A stretch of 64,000 bases of DNA from Bacteroidia bacterium. Lineage in GTDB: Bacteria > Bacteroidota > Bacteroidia > Bacteroidales > VadinHA17. The notes beneath the pieces were generated by a model that saw nothing but the letters and a program-made list of their open reading frames with translations, was not told where the DNA came from and made no database searches. Position 1 is the first letter of the stretch; each line of letters opens with the position of its first letter. The position numbers were made by a program, and so were the translations under genes. Location of the stretch: assembly GCA_026391215.1 (NCBI GenBank), contig JAPLDX010000068.1, positions 16,879-80,878 of the forward strand, given 5' to 3'. This document shows positions 1 through 10,019 of the stretch, piece by piece.

Positions 1-429
1 GAAATAATTATTCCTGCAATGAAGCAGGCTGAAAGGGAAGGGATCATGTCTTTCGGACCGTTCCCGGCTGATGGTTTTTTTGGTGCAGGATCATTTACAA
101 AATTTGATGGTATCCTGGCAATGTATCATGATCAGGGACTTGGACCATTCAAAGCGCTGTCATTTGATTCAGGAGTCAACTTCACAGCAGGACTGCCGTT
201 TGTCAGAACATCCCCTGTACATGGGACTGCCTTCCCTATTGCAGGAAAGGGAGAAGCCTCTGAAAATTCATTCCGGCATGCACTCTATCTGGCCTGCAGC
301 ATATATAAAAACAGGAAGGCCTATGCTGATCTTACCAAAGATCCGCTAAAGCATCAGGATATTGAAATACACACTGACAAGGTTGATGAGCTGCCTCCTG
401 ATATTATTAATTCCGAATCTCAGTTATGA
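1..429 (+). CDS. pdxA: 4-hydroxythreonine-4-phosphate dehydrogenase PdxA, C-terminal part (5' end outside window)
   Basis: The reading frame is open from base 1, so the ATG at 19 in the ORF track is internal. PdxA oxidises 4-phosphohydroxy-L-threonine with NAD in the DXP-dependent pathway to pyridoxal phosphate in the cytoplasm. The visible part holds the family's C-terminal signatures GPFPADGFF, AMYHDQGLGPFK and GLPFVRTSPVHGTAF; the histidine of YHDQG belongs to the metal site in known PdxA structures. About 143 codons are present out of roughly 330-360 usual for the family. The stop codon overlaps the ruvA start (ATGA), which indicates cotranscription and translational coupling. The identity is secure; the N-terminal half cannot be judged. 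Confidence 0.95.
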   Translation, partial: EIIIPAMKQAEREGIMSFGPFPADGFFGAGSFTKFDGILAMYHDQGLGPFKALSFDSGVNFTAGLPFVRTSPVHGTAFPIAGKGEASENSFRHALYLACSIYKNRKAYADLTKDPLKHQDIEIHTDKVDELPPDIINSESQL

Positions 430-1007
430 TCGATTACATTAAAGGTACAATAACCCAGATCACACCGGCATTCCTTACTGTCGAGACGGGAGGAATGGGA
501 TACTTCATTAATATCTCTCTTACGACCTTTTCAAAACTGGAAAGCAAAAATGAGTATAAGATCCTTGTGCATGAGGTGATCAGGGAGGATGCTCATCAGC
601 TCTATGGTTTTGCTGACCTGGAAGAACGTGAGATTTTCAGGTTCCTGATATCAGTTTCAGGAGTAGGTGCGGCTACCGCAAGGATGATGCTTTCATCGCT
701 CAGCCCGGCAGAAGTAGAAAGAGCAATAATAGGATCTGAAGTCAATGTTCTGAAAAGCGTCAAGGGGATAGGATTAAAAACTGCACAAAGGATCATTGTT
801 GACCTTAAAGACAAGCTTGGCAAACAGTCCGAAACCGATGAAATATTTGGCTTCCCGGACAATACAAGACGCGAAGAAGCGTTATCTGCTTTAGTGATGC
901 TTGGGTTTGCCAAAAGCGCTGTCTCAAAAGTTCTTGACAAGATTTTAAGGGAAGAAAAAAACCTTTCTGTCGAGGATATTATAAAGAGAGCGCTTAAGAA
1001 CTTGTAA
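426..1007 (+). CDS. ruvA: Holliday junction branch migration protein RuvA
   Basis: RuvA binds four-way Holliday junctions and loads the RuvB helicase for branch migration during recombinational repair. The 193 residues match the usual length. The N-terminal OB fold begins MIDYIKGTITQI, residues about 70-130 contain the paired helix-hairpin-helix segments (LISVSGVGAATARMML and LKSVKGIGLKTAQRII), and the C-terminal domain that contacts RuvB follows a short linker near residue 140. The start overlaps the pdxA stop by 4 nt. sprA follows after 17 nt; a ruvA-sprA neighbourhood is common in Bacteroidota. Confidence 0.96.
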   Translation: MIDYIKGTITQITPAFLTVETGGMGYFINISLTTFSKLESKNEYKILVHEVIREDAHQLYGFADLEEREIFRFLISVSGVGAATARMMLSSLSPAEVERAIIGSEVNVLKSVKGIGLKTAQRIIVDLKDKLGKQSETDEIFGFPDNTRREEALSALVMLGFAKSAVSKVLDKILREEKNLSVEDIIKRALKNL

Positions 1008-1024
1008 TACTGAAAAAAGCCGGA

Positions 1025-4000
1025 TTGGGATCAGGGATATCACATAAGAATCTTCTGGTATTTTTATATCCTCTGCTGTTGGCTTCCTTGTTATTGAACT
1101 CGGAAAAAGCCGGCAGCCAGACCTCTGTTCAATACGGAGATACAACCCGGAAATCGATCCTCAAACTGGAGGATGTTTCAGGAATTCCCTGGGAATCAAA
1201 GCAAAAAGCCCCTCTGTATCTCGATAATCCTTCAAACATAAAATCAAATGTGATATATGACCCTGATAAGAATGAATATGTCATATATCAGAAGGTAGGA
1301 TCATTCGATTATCGCCCTCCGGTTTATATGAGCCCTGAGGAATTCAGGAAATATGAGTATACCAGGGCGATGAGAGACTACTGGCAATCGAGAATATCCG
1401 GCGATGAATCAGGCTTCAGGTCAACACTGATACCGCAGATCGAAGTAGGGGGCGCTGCATTCGATAAGATATTCGGCAGCAATACAATAAATATCATTCC
1501 CCAGGGATCGGCTGAACTGATCTTCGGGATAAATATTTCACGATCTCAGAATCCGGCACTTTCTGAAAAGCTGCAGACAATACCGACATTTGACTTTAAG
1601 GAAAAGATACAGATGAATGTCACCGGGACAATAGGTGACAAAATGGAGCTTGGTGTCAATTATAATACTGATGCGCTGTTTGAATTTGAGAACAGGACAA
1701 AGCTGCAGTATTCCGGGAAAGAAGATGAGATACTTAAAAAGGTCGAAGCAGGTGATGTCACTCTTCCTCTCACGGGGACTCTCATAACCGGTAGCTACAG
1801 CCTTTTCGGGCTTAAAACAGAAATGCAGTTTGGCAAACTGACAGTCACTACAGTTCTTTCACAGCAGAAAGGAGAATCATCGGTTGTTGAAGTGGAAGGA
1901 GGCGCTCAGCTTACCGATTTTGAGATTTTTGCAGATGAATATGAGGCAAACCGGCATTTCTTCCTGTCGCAGTTTTTCAGGGATATTTATGATGATGCGC
2001 TCAGGACCATGCCTGTCATAAGCTCGGGAGTAAATATTGAAAGGATTGAAGTATGGGTGACAAATAAAACGAGCCGCTTTGAGGAGGGAAGCAACAGGAA
2101 TATTGTCGCATTTATTGACCTTGCCGAAAACAAAAATCATATTTACAACAACATCCCTGAATTCCAGGAATCTACGGGAGCCTCTCTATATCCCGATAAC
2201 AGCACAAACCAGATGTATGATCAGCTGAATTCTGTGTACACGGGGGTGAGAAGCGTTGACCAGGTAACCAATGCGCTTGATCCTTTGTACCCCGGATTCC
2301 AGATAGGACGTGATTATGAAAAGATAGAGAATGCAAGAAAGCTGAATGACAGGGAGTACTCAGTCAATAAACAGCTTGGATATATTTCCCTTAATTCAGC
2401 ACTTAATACTGATGAGGTTCTGGCAGTCGCTTTTGAATATACCCTGAACGGGAAGATATATAAAGTAGGAGAGTTTTCAACTGACGGCATTACAGCCCCC
2501 CAGACTCTTCTTCTTAAACTTTTGAAGGGGACAACACTTACACCAAAGCTGCCAACCTGGAGCCTGATGATGAAAAACATCTACTCCCTTGGATCAGGCA
2601 CCCTTGAAAAGAAAGATTTTGAACTTAATGTACTGTACCAGGATGACAAAACAGGCAACTCCATAAACTACCTGCCTGAAGGGAAGCTTGAGGATCAGAT
2701 ACTTCTCCAGGTGATGGGTCTTGATGTGCTTAATTCACAGCTTGACCGTGAATCGGATGGTTATTTCGATTTCATTGAAAATGTGACTGTAATGGTCGAC
2801 AGGGGAAAGATCGTATTTCCTGTTCTCGAGCCTTTTGGGAGTCATCTTATTAAAGTAACTGCCGGAGGGGTGACTCTGACAGAAAATACAGATTATACTG
2901 TTGATTACAACATGGGGACTGTAAGAATTATCAATCCTGCACTTATTGAATCACAAACACCTATCCAGGTGTCGCTTGAAAGCAACCAGTTCTTTGGTTT
3001 TCAAACCAAGACACTTGTCGGAACACACCTGGATTACCGTTTCTCTGACAACTTTGATATCGGCGGTACAATCCTTCATCTTACTGAAAGGCCTTACACA
3101 CAAAAAGTTAACTTTGGAGAAGAACCAATTTCAAACACTATCTGGGGCCTGAATACATCTTATAAAACACAATCCCAGGTTCTCACTAATATTATTGACA
3201 AAATTCCTCTTCTGGAAACAAAAACTCCTTCATCAATATCATTTTTCGGTGAGTTTGCACACCTGATCCCCGGTCATTCAAAAGCAATCTCAAATGCCGG
3301 CAACTCATATATAGATGATTTTGAAGCAAGTGAAATACCCCTCGACCTGAAGTCATTTAATGCCTGGACAATAGCCAGCATTCCGCAGGGACAGGATCTT
3401 ATGTTCCCTGAAGCGAGACTTAATGATAACCTTGCAAGCGGTTTTAACAGGGCAAAGCTGGCCTGGTATGTCATCGATCCGATCTTCCTTCGCAACAGCA
3501 CATCAACACCCGAGCATATTAAAGATAATGCTGATTTACAGTCAAGCCATTTTGTAAGAGAGATCTTTGAGAATGAGATCTATCCATACCGTGAGAGCAC
3601 AACAGGAATACCTACCAACATTACAGTACTTAACCTGGCTTATTTCCCTGAAGAAAGAGGTCCATATAATTTTGACACTTATCCCGGCAGCTATTCTGAA
3701 GGAATGAACTCTAATGGCGGACTCAATGATCCGGGATCGCGATGGGGCGGTATCATGAGGGAGGTTCTTACAAGTGATTTCGAAACGGCAAATATTCAGT
3801 ATATAAAGTTCTGGCTCATGGATCCCTTTGTTGAGGATCCGGACCATGAAGGCGGCGATCTTTACATAAACCTTGGAAATATATCGGAAGATATCCTCAG
3901 GGATTCAAGGAAAAGTTTTGAGCATGGCCTGCCCGTAGGCCCTGAACAGATAAATGTGGATTCGACTTCCTGGGGAAGAATTCCCACAGTTCAGGCAGTT

Positions 4001-7000
4001 GTTAACGCTTTTGATAATGATCCCTTATCACGAACATACCAGGATGTAGGCTTTGACGGTCTCAGGAATCAGGATGAGCAGACATTTTTCTCAGATTATC
4101 TTCAGAAAGCAGGTGCAATTACCAGCCCTGAAGCATACCAGGATATCCTGGATGACCCGTCCGGTGATGATTTTCATTATTTCAGGGGAACGGATTACGA
4201 TCTGGATGAACTGGGAATTATTGACAGGTATAAAAAATATAACGGGCCGGATGGCAATTCAAAAACTGCAGAAATGTCACCCGAACAATATCCTACCTCA
4301 GGATCAACACTTCCTGACATGGAAGATATTAACCGAGATAACACCCTGAATGAAACGGAAAGTTATTATCAGTACAGAGTAAGCCTAAGACCGGGAGACC
4401 TGGTAGTGGGTTCGAATTATATAGTCGATGAAATTGAAAATAAGGAAGTTACATTTCCTAACGGCATCAAATCATCAGTAAAATGGTACCAGTTTAAAAT
4501 CCCGATTACTGATTATCAGAAGATAGTAGGCACAATCAGTGATTTTAAATCGATAAGGTTCATGAGAATTTTCCTCCGCAATTTCAAAGAACCTGTTATA
4601 ATGCGTTATGCTGACCTGGACCTCGTCAGGGCAGAATGGAGGAAATACAATATCTCATTCATGGAAGGCGGTGAAAGAGTTACCTTACCTGAGGCTTCTG
4701 ACGGGACATTTGAGATAAGCTCCGTGAGCATTGAGGAAAACTCGGGCAAGGAGCCTGTAAACTATGTTCTTCCCCCGGGATTTGACAGAGTTACGGATCC
4801 TTCCAATCCTCAGCTGAGGCAGCTTAATGAACAGTCAATGGTTCTTAAGGTTCAGAATCTTGAAGATGGTGATGCCCGGGCAGCTTTTAAAAATGTAAGT
4901 CTTGACATAAGGCAATACAGGCGCCTCAGGATGGAGGTTCATGCCGAAGCGCTCATTGGACAGCCTCTGCAGGATGGCGAACTTACAGCCTTCATAAGGA
5001 TAGGATCGGATTACAAAAGCAACTTCTATGAATATGAGATCCCTCTAAAGCTTACATCTCCACGACATTATGACAACAAGATCGATTCAGAAAGGGAGAT
5101 GGTATGGCCTGAGGAAAACAGCTTCAACATTGATCTGTCGGTATTCCAGGATGCCAAACAGGCACGAAACAGGAAGATGCAGGAGGCAGGATCATCCCTG
5201 AGCATATCAGATGTTTTTGTTTATGCATATCAAGGGCACAGGATATCAATTTCAGGTAACCCTAATCTGAGCAACGTAAAAGTCATAATGGTCGGGATCA
5301 GGAATCCCATTAAGACGAGGAATCCAGTGATTGATGACGGACAACCCAAGTGGGGAGAGGTCTGGGTCAATGAGCTTCGTCTTAATGATTTCGTTGAGAA
5401 CGGCGGCTGGGCAGCAAATGCACATTTACAGGCCCGCCTGGCTGACCTTGGTACCGTTGACGTGGTTGGACAGTCAAGCACTCCGGGTTGGGGAAGCATA
5501 GAAAAGAAAGTGAATGAGCGAAGCAAGGAACAGGTTATGAAATATGATCTTTCATCAACTCTTGAGCTTGGGAAATTCTTTTCTGATAAAGCAGGTATAA
5601 GGCTTCCTGTCTATGTTGGTTATTCCGAAACAAGAATCAGGCCCCAGTACAATCCCCTGGATCCTGACATACCTCTTGAAGATGCTTTACGGAATGCCGA
5701 GGACCAGACGGCAAGGGATTCAATAAAAGCCATTTCAGAAGATTTTGCGAGAAGAAAAACCATCACTATAAGCAATGCGGGAATTACGAAACGGGGAGAA
5801 AAGCCCCATGCCTGGGATCCTGCAAACCTGAGCGTCAACTATACCTATAATGAAATTTACAGCAGCAATATCAAAACTGAAATAGACCTTGAAAAGAATT
5901 ACAGGGGTGGGCTGAATTATGACTACCAGGCTCAACCTGAAAATATAGCTCCTTTTAAGAGTGTGAAATTCCTTAATGGATCCATTTTCCGGCTCATAAA
6001 GGATTTCAATTTCTATCTCTTCCCTAAAAGCATCTCTTTCAGAACAGATCTTTCACGTTATTATAACGAGGTGAAGGCCAGAAATATAAATAATCCTTAT
6101 CTGCGCATTACTCCAACGTATAGAAAGGATTTTGAATGGACAAGAATGTACGATTTCAAGTATGATATCACACGTCAGCTGAAGGTTGACTTCACTGCAA
6201 CAAATCTTGCAAGAATCGATGAACCAACAGGCGGGGTTGACAGAGAAAGATACGGCAATCAGTATGATTTCTGGCGTGATTCTGTAATGACAAACCTGTT
6301 GAATTTCGGAAGGACGACCTCCTATAATCATTTTATTAATGCAACGTATACCATCCCGGTCAATAAGCTGCCTCTTCTTTCCTGGATAAATGCGAATGCC
6401 CGTTTCGGTTCGGATTATACCTGGCTGGCAGGGCCGCTTTTCCCTGACAGCATGAATATAAACATCGGCAATTCAATAAAGAACCATAATGAGCTATCGT
6501 TCACTGCCATGGCAAACCTCTCGACACTCTATGGCAAATCGAAATTCCTTAAAAAGATTGAGAACAATACACGTCCGGATGCGGCGCAACGGATGAAACC
6601 TGAATACAAGACAGTGAACTACACGAGGAATAATGTCAATTTCAGGACAAATGCAGTCAAGGGGATTATTCATAACCTTGGCACTACCGACGTAAAAGTC
6701 AGGATCGTTAAAAAGACCGGAGAGGAAGTAAAGGGCAAAGTTGATATTGTGAACAGCGACAAGATAAACTTTGCAGCGGCAGAGCAGGTTGACGGTGCAC
6801 AGGTACTGATTGAGGGAAGGGTCCCGGTAAAACGGAATCCATTAAGTATAGCGGGTGAATATATGGTGAGAGCCCTTCTTGGGGTAAGATCTGTAAGCCT
6901 GACATTAACATCATCACAGGGACAATTCCTTCCGGGTTATATGCCTGAAACAAAATACCTGGGATTATCGAAAAACAATAGTATCCTGGCGCCGGGCTGG

Positions 7001-8278
7001 CCATTCATACTTGGTTACAACGACAAAAATTTCTTTGACAGGGCAGCATCCAATGGCTGGCTTTCAAAAGACACCCTTCTCAATACTCCGGCAAATTACA
7101 ATAACAAGTATGATCTTTCTGCCAGGAGCATGATTGAGCCCTTCCCCGGCATGAGGATTGATGTTAATGCCGACCGGAGATTCCTTGAAGGGGTGAGTGC
7201 ATATTATATTGCGGATATGAACGGCAATTTCCCGGACAGCACCCGCAACATGATAGTTAACGGGAATTTCTCTATTTCAGTTATTTCATGGGGTACTGCA
7301 TTTGAAAAGATATCGGCAAAGAATAATTATGTTTCTCCTACTTTTGAAGCTTTCAAGGAAAACCTGGTAATTATTTCCGGAAGAAGAGCTTCGGAAAGAT
7401 CCAAATCAGATCCGGGTTATAATCCTGATATTAACCCGTTTACAGGAGAGCCTATCGAAGGGCCCTATAAGAGCGGATATGGAAAAACCTCACGCGAGGT
7501 AATGATACCTGCATTCCTTGCAGCCTATACCAAAACTGATCCGAATAAGGTGACCATGGAAACCTTCCCTTCTGCGCTGCGGATGATGCCAAACTGGAGG
7601 CTGACATTTGACGGATTATCGAAATTTGAATTCATACAGAAGGTTTTCAGGTCAGTAAATCTCTCACATCAGTACAGAAGCACTTTCCAGATAGGGAGCT
7701 ATACCACGAACCTCAGCTATATGGAAGATATAAACGGTATTAACTCCATCAGAGACCTTCAGGACAACTTCATCCAGGAATACGAAATCAATGTTGTGAC
7801 GCTGAATGAACAGTTCAGCCCGCTGATAAATATCGACATGAACTGGATAAACAGCCTGACAACCCGGTTTGAATGGAAAAAATCACGTACCATCTCGCTC
7901 AACATGACAAGCAACCAGATAGCCGATGCACGTACCAATGAGCTTGTTTTCGGAGCCGGATACAGGTTTGACGAAGTGCAGATCGTGCTCAAAACCGGGG
8001 GCGGACAGAAGGTGCTGAAGAGCGACCTTAACCTGCGGTTTGATCTTTCAATCCGTGACAACAAGACTCTGGCAAGAAAGCTGGTTGAGGATGTAAATCA
8101 GCCTGTCGCAGGACAAAGGGTCTTTACTGCGGGGCTGACGGCAGATTATGTCTTAAGTGACAGGTTTAACCTTCAGATCTTTGCCGACCACACCATGAAT
8201 AATCCATTTGTGGCAAACACCTTCCCCACATCTAACACAAATTTCGGGTTTAGCCTTAAGTTTACCCTGGTCCAGTAA
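1025..8278 (+). CDS. sprA: Cell surface protein SprA, type IX secretion system translocon
   Basis: SprA is the very large outer-membrane beta-barrel that forms the protein-conducting channel of the type IX secretion system, through which Bacteroidota export adhesins and enzymes. At 2,417 residues this copy has the family length. A hydrophobic signal segment (LLVFLYPLLLASLLL) is followed by a long region rich in beta strands, with SprA-like stretches such as GNSYIDDFEASEIPLDL and repeated descriptions of NxxYxY strands; the last residues FGFSLKFTLVQ look like a terminal barrel strand. The track start is a TTG codon. No in-frame ATG lies between the ruvA stop and the signal segment, and CTG at 1010 followed by AAAAAAGCC would add a more basic n-region, so the exact start is open. 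No other T9SS component lies in the window. Confidence 0.94.
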   Translation: MGSGISHKNLLVFLYPLLLASLLLNSEKAGSQTSVQYGDTTRKSILKLEDVSGIPWESKQKAPLYLDNPSNIKSNVIYDPDKNEYVIYQKVGSFDYRPPVYMSPEEFRKYEYTRAMRDYWQSRISGDESGFRSTLIPQIEVGGAAFDKIFGSNTINIIPQGSAELIFGINISRSQNPALSEKLQTIPTFDFKEKIQMNVTGTIGDKMELGVNYNTDALFEFENRTKLQYSGKEDEILKKVEAGDVTLPLTGTLITGSYSLFGLKTEMQFGKLTVTTVLSQQKGESSVVEVEGGAQLTDFEIFADEYEANRHFFLSQFFRDIYDDALRTMPVISSGVNIERIEVWVTNKTSRFEEGSNRNIVAFIDLAENKNHIYNNIPEFQESTGASLYPDNSTNQMYDQLNSVYTGVRSVDQVTNALDPLYPGFQIGRDYEKIENARKLNDREYSVNKQLGYISLNSALNTDEVLAVAFEYTLNGKIYKVGEFSTDGITAPQTLLLKLLKGTTLTPKLPTWSLMMKNIYSLGSGTLEKKDFELNVLYQDDKTGNSINYLPEGKLEDQILLQVMGLDVLNSQLDRESDGYFDFIENVTVMVDRGKIVFPVLEPFGSHLIKVTAGGVTLTENTDYTVDYNMGTVRIINPALIESQTPIQVSLESNQFFGFQTKTLVGTHLDYRFSDNFDIGGTILHLTERPYTQKVNFGEEPISNTIWGLNTSYKTQSQVLTNIIDKIPLLETKTPSSISFFGEFAHLIPGHSKAISNAGNSYIDDFEASEIPLDLKSFNAWTIASIPQGQDLMFPEARLNDNLASGFNRAKLAWYVIDPIFLRNSTSTPEHIKDNADLQSSHFVREIFENEIYPYRESTTGIPTNITVLNLAYFPEERGPYNFDTYPGSYSEGMNSNGGLNDPGSRWGGIMREVLTSDFETANIQYIKFWLMDPFVEDPDHEGGDLYINLGNISEDILRDSRKSFEHGLPVGPEQINVDSTSWGRIPTVQAVVNAFDNDPLSRTYQDVGFDGLRNQDEQTFFSDYLQKAGAITSPEAYQDILDDPSGDDFHYFRGTDYDLDELGIIDRYKKYNGPDGNSKTAEMSPEQYPTSGSTLPDMEDINRDNTLNETESYYQYRVSLRPGDLVVGSNYIVDEIENKEVTFPNGIKSSVKWYQFKIPITDYQKIVGTISDFKSIRFMRIFLRNFKEPVIMRYADLDLVRAEWRKYNISFMEGGERVTLPEASDGTFEISSVSIEENSGKEPVNYVLPPGFDRVTDPSNPQLRQLNEQSMVLKVQNLEDGDARAAFKNVSLDIRQYRRLRMEVHAEALIGQPLQDGELTAFIRIGSDYKSNFYEYEIPLKLTSPRHYDNKIDSEREMVWPEENSFNIDLSVFQDAKQARNRKMQEAGSSLSISDVFVYAYQGHRISISGNPNLSNVKVIMVGIRNPIKTRNPVIDDGQPKWGEVWVNELRLNDFVENGGWAANAHLQARLADLGTVDVVGQSSTPGWGSIEKKVNERSKEQVMKYDLSSTLELGKFFSDKAGIRLPVYVGYSETRIRPQYNPLDPDIPLEDALRNAEDQTARDSIKAISEDFARRKTITISNAGITKRGEKPHAWDPANLSVNYTYNEIYSSNIKTEIDLEKNYRGGLNYDYQAQPENIAPFKSVKFLNGSIFRLIKDFNFYLFPKSISFRTDLSRYYNEVKARNINNPYLRITPTYRKDFEWTRMYDFKYDITRQLKVDFTATNLARIDEPTGGVDRERYGNQYDFWRDSVMTNLLNFGRTTSYNHFINATYTIPVNKLPLLSWINANARFGSDYTWLAGPLFPDSMNINIGNSIKNHNELSFTAMANLSTLYGKSKFLKKIENNTRPDAAQRMKPEYKTVNYTRNNVNFRTNAVKGIIHNLGTTDVKVRIVKKTGEEVKGKVDIVNSDKINFAAAEQVDGAQVLIEGRVPVKRNPLSIAGEYMVRALLGVRSVSLTLTSSQGQFLPGYMPETKYLGLSKNNSILAPGWPFILGYNDKNFFDRAASNGWLSKDTLLNTPANYNNKYDLSARSMIEPFPGMRIDVNADRRFLEGVSAYYIADMNGNFPDSTRNMIVNGNFSISVISWGTAFEKISAKNNYVSPTFEAFKENLVIISGRRASERSKSDPGYNPDINPFTGEPIEGPYKSGYGKTSREVMIPAFLAAYTKTDPNKVTMETFPSALRMMPNWRLTFDGLSKFEFIQKVFRSVNLSHQYRSTFQIGSYTTNLSYMEDINGINSIRDLQDNFIQEYEINVVTLNEQFSPLINIDMNWINSLTTRFEWKKSRTISLNMTSNQIADARTNELVFGAGYRFDEVQIVLKTGGGQKVLKSDLNLRFDLSIRDNKTLARKLVEDVNQPVAGQRVFTAGLTADYVLSDRFNLQIFADHTMNNPFVANTFPTSNTNFGFSLKFTLVQ

Positions 8279-8313
8279 ACATTTTTCAATCCCTGTTGAT
8301 TTTTTTATTTTTT

Positions 8314-8329
8314 CAGAAAACGTTTGAAA
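8314..8329. promoter_or_regulatory. Putative LacI-family operator upstream of the maltose operon
   Basis: CAGAAAACGTTTGAAA contains the palindromic core AAACGTTT with a central CG, the form typical of LacI-family operators. The same site with one change (CAGCAAACGTTTGAAA) lies at 35684-35699 in the gap between susC and the LacI-type gene. It is about 90 bp upstream of the candidate -7 box at 8416. The assignment to the regulator at 35858 is inference. Confidence 0.6.
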
Positions 8330-8415
8330 CAAAGTCGTACTGATTTTTTACCCGAAAATCGGCGAATCTCAGTGAAAATAAATAACATACGCAGTTTTTT
8401 AACAATCATTTTTCC

Positions 8416-8423
8416 TATTTTTG
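8416..8423 (+). promoter_or_regulatory. Candidate -7 box (TATTTTTG) of the maltose operon
   Basis: TATTTTTG fits the Bacteroidota -7 consensus TAnnTTTG and lies 54 nt before the transporter start. A T-run (GTTTTTT) sits at the -33 distance, but no clear TTTG. Confidence 0.5.
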
Positions 8424-8477
8424 AATAGGATTCTTATACTTTTTCGATAAATTTTCTGAAAAACATATTCATTATTT

Positions 8478-10019
8478 ATGAAAAGGACCAAACCAAAATT
8501 ATCCTTCTGGCAGATCTGGAACATGAGCTTCGGATTCTTAGGGATCCAGTTTGGCTTTGCTCTGCAGAATGCAAATGTAAGCCGCATCTTTGAAACTCTT
8601 GGAGCAAAGGTGGACGATATTCCGATACTCTGGGTTGCCGCACCTGTTACAGGGCTGATAATGCAGCCGATCATAGGCCATATGAGCGACAGGACATGGA
8701 ACCGTCTGGGCCGTCGCCGTCCATATTTTCTGACAGGGGCCATCCTGGCTTCACTTGCCCTGTTGCTAATGCCGAATTCACCTGCACTCTGGGTTGCCGC
8801 AGGAACCCTATGGATCATGGATGCTTCAATAAATATATCGATGGAACCGTTCAGGGCTTTCGTGGGTGACATGCTATCATCGGAACAAAGAACAAGAGGT
8901 TTTGCCATGCAAAGCTTTTTCATAGGCACAGGGGCAGTTGTAGCATCATTTCTACCATATATACTTACTAACTGGTTTAACGTACCGACAGAACCCTCCC
9001 CGGGGAAGCTGATCCCAATGAATGTCAAGCTCTCCTTTTACATTGGAGCGACAGTCTTCTTCCTTGCAGTTTTGTGGACAATCCTGAGAACAAAGGAATA
9101 CTCTCCGGAGGAGCTTGCTGAATTTGAAGAAGGTGAGCAGATTGCAAGGGGAGAAAAAGAGGACTCAGGGCTCACGACTCATGGCACAGGGCTGAAGACA
9201 GAAAGAAAAACTAATTTCTATGCTCCGGGTTTAATATGGCTGGGAGCTGGCCTGATCCTGACATTTATACTGTCAAAAACCAATCTGGAAAAGGAACTGT
9301 ATATCATTACCGGTGGCATATCTTTTTTCGGCCTTCTCCAGTTAATTGCAGGCATTCTGCAGACCTCAGGCAAAGGGGAAAACGGGCTTAATTCAATTCT
9401 TATTGATCTTAGAAACATGCCTTCCACAATGAGTCAGCTGGCACTGGTACAGTTCTTTACATGGTTCGCACTTTTTTCGATGTGGATTTATACTACATCC
9501 GCTGTAACATCAAATATTTACGATACTTCCGACACGACATCGCTGGAATATAATAAAGGTGCCAACTGGGTTGGTGTGCTCTTCGGAATTTATAACGGAG
9601 TAGCTGCTCTTGTCGCTTTTCTCCTGCCAGTACTGGCAAGGATAACAAGCAGGAAGATCACACACTCAATATGTCTTGTGGTCGGCGGTATCAGCCTTAT
9701 ATCAATAAGCCTTATCGGCAATCCCTGGCTGCTGATCCTTCCCATGGCAGGGATAGGAGTCGCATGGGCAAGCATTCTTTCTATGCCTTACGCCATGCTC
9801 ACCGGCGCTCTGCCGCAGAACAAGATGGGTATTTATATGGGCATTTTCAACTTCTTCATTGTAATACCCCAGATACTTGCCGCAAGCATTCTCGGCAGCA
9901 TGGTCAAACACCTTTTTGACGGGAATACCATGAATGCACTTATTACGGGCGGTATATCTATGATAGTTGCAGCCATAATGGTGAAATTTGTAAAAGACGT
10001 TGACGACAAGAGAAAATAA
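8478..10019 (+). CDS. Sugar transporter of the major facilitator superfamily, SLC45/GPH-like
   Basis: This inner-membrane carrier probably imports maltose or short maltodextrins by cation symport. The 513 residues contain about 12 hydrophobic segments. The loop after the second segment reads GHMSDRTWNRLGRRRPYF, the form of the MFS motif A typical of SLC45 and GPH sugar symporters, and a charged central loop at residues 205-250 separates the two six-helix halves. The stop overlaps the start of the beta-phosphoglucomutase gene (TAATG), and the GH65 phosphorylase follows, a gene order known from maltodextrin loci of Bacteroidota. That context supports an alpha-glucoside substrate; the sequence alone does not fix it. 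The start follows a candidate promoter at 8416 and a putative LacI operator at 8314. Confidence 0.85.
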   Translation: MKRTKPKLSFWQIWNMSFGFLGIQFGFALQNANVSRIFETLGAKVDDIPILWVAAPVTGLIMQPIIGHMSDRTWNRLGRRRPYFLTGAILASLALLLMPNSPALWVAAGTLWIMDASINISMEPFRAFVGDMLSSEQRTRGFAMQSFFIGTGAVVASFLPYILTNWFNVPTEPSPGKLIPMNVKLSFYIGATVFFLAVLWTILRTKEYSPEELAEFEEGEQIARGEKEDSGLTTHGTGLKTERKTNFYAPGLIWLGAGLILTFILSKTNLEKELYIITGGISFFGLLQLIAGILQTSGKGENGLNSILIDLRNMPSTMSQLALVQFFTWFALFSMWIYTTSAVTSNIYDTSDTTSLEYNKGANWVGVLFGIYNGVAALVAFLLPVLARITSRKITHSICLVVGGISLISISLIGNPWLLILPMAGIGVAWASILSMPYAMLTGALPQNKMGIYMGIFNFFIVIPQILAASILGSMVKHLFDGNTMNALITGGISMIVAAIMVKFVKDVDDKRK

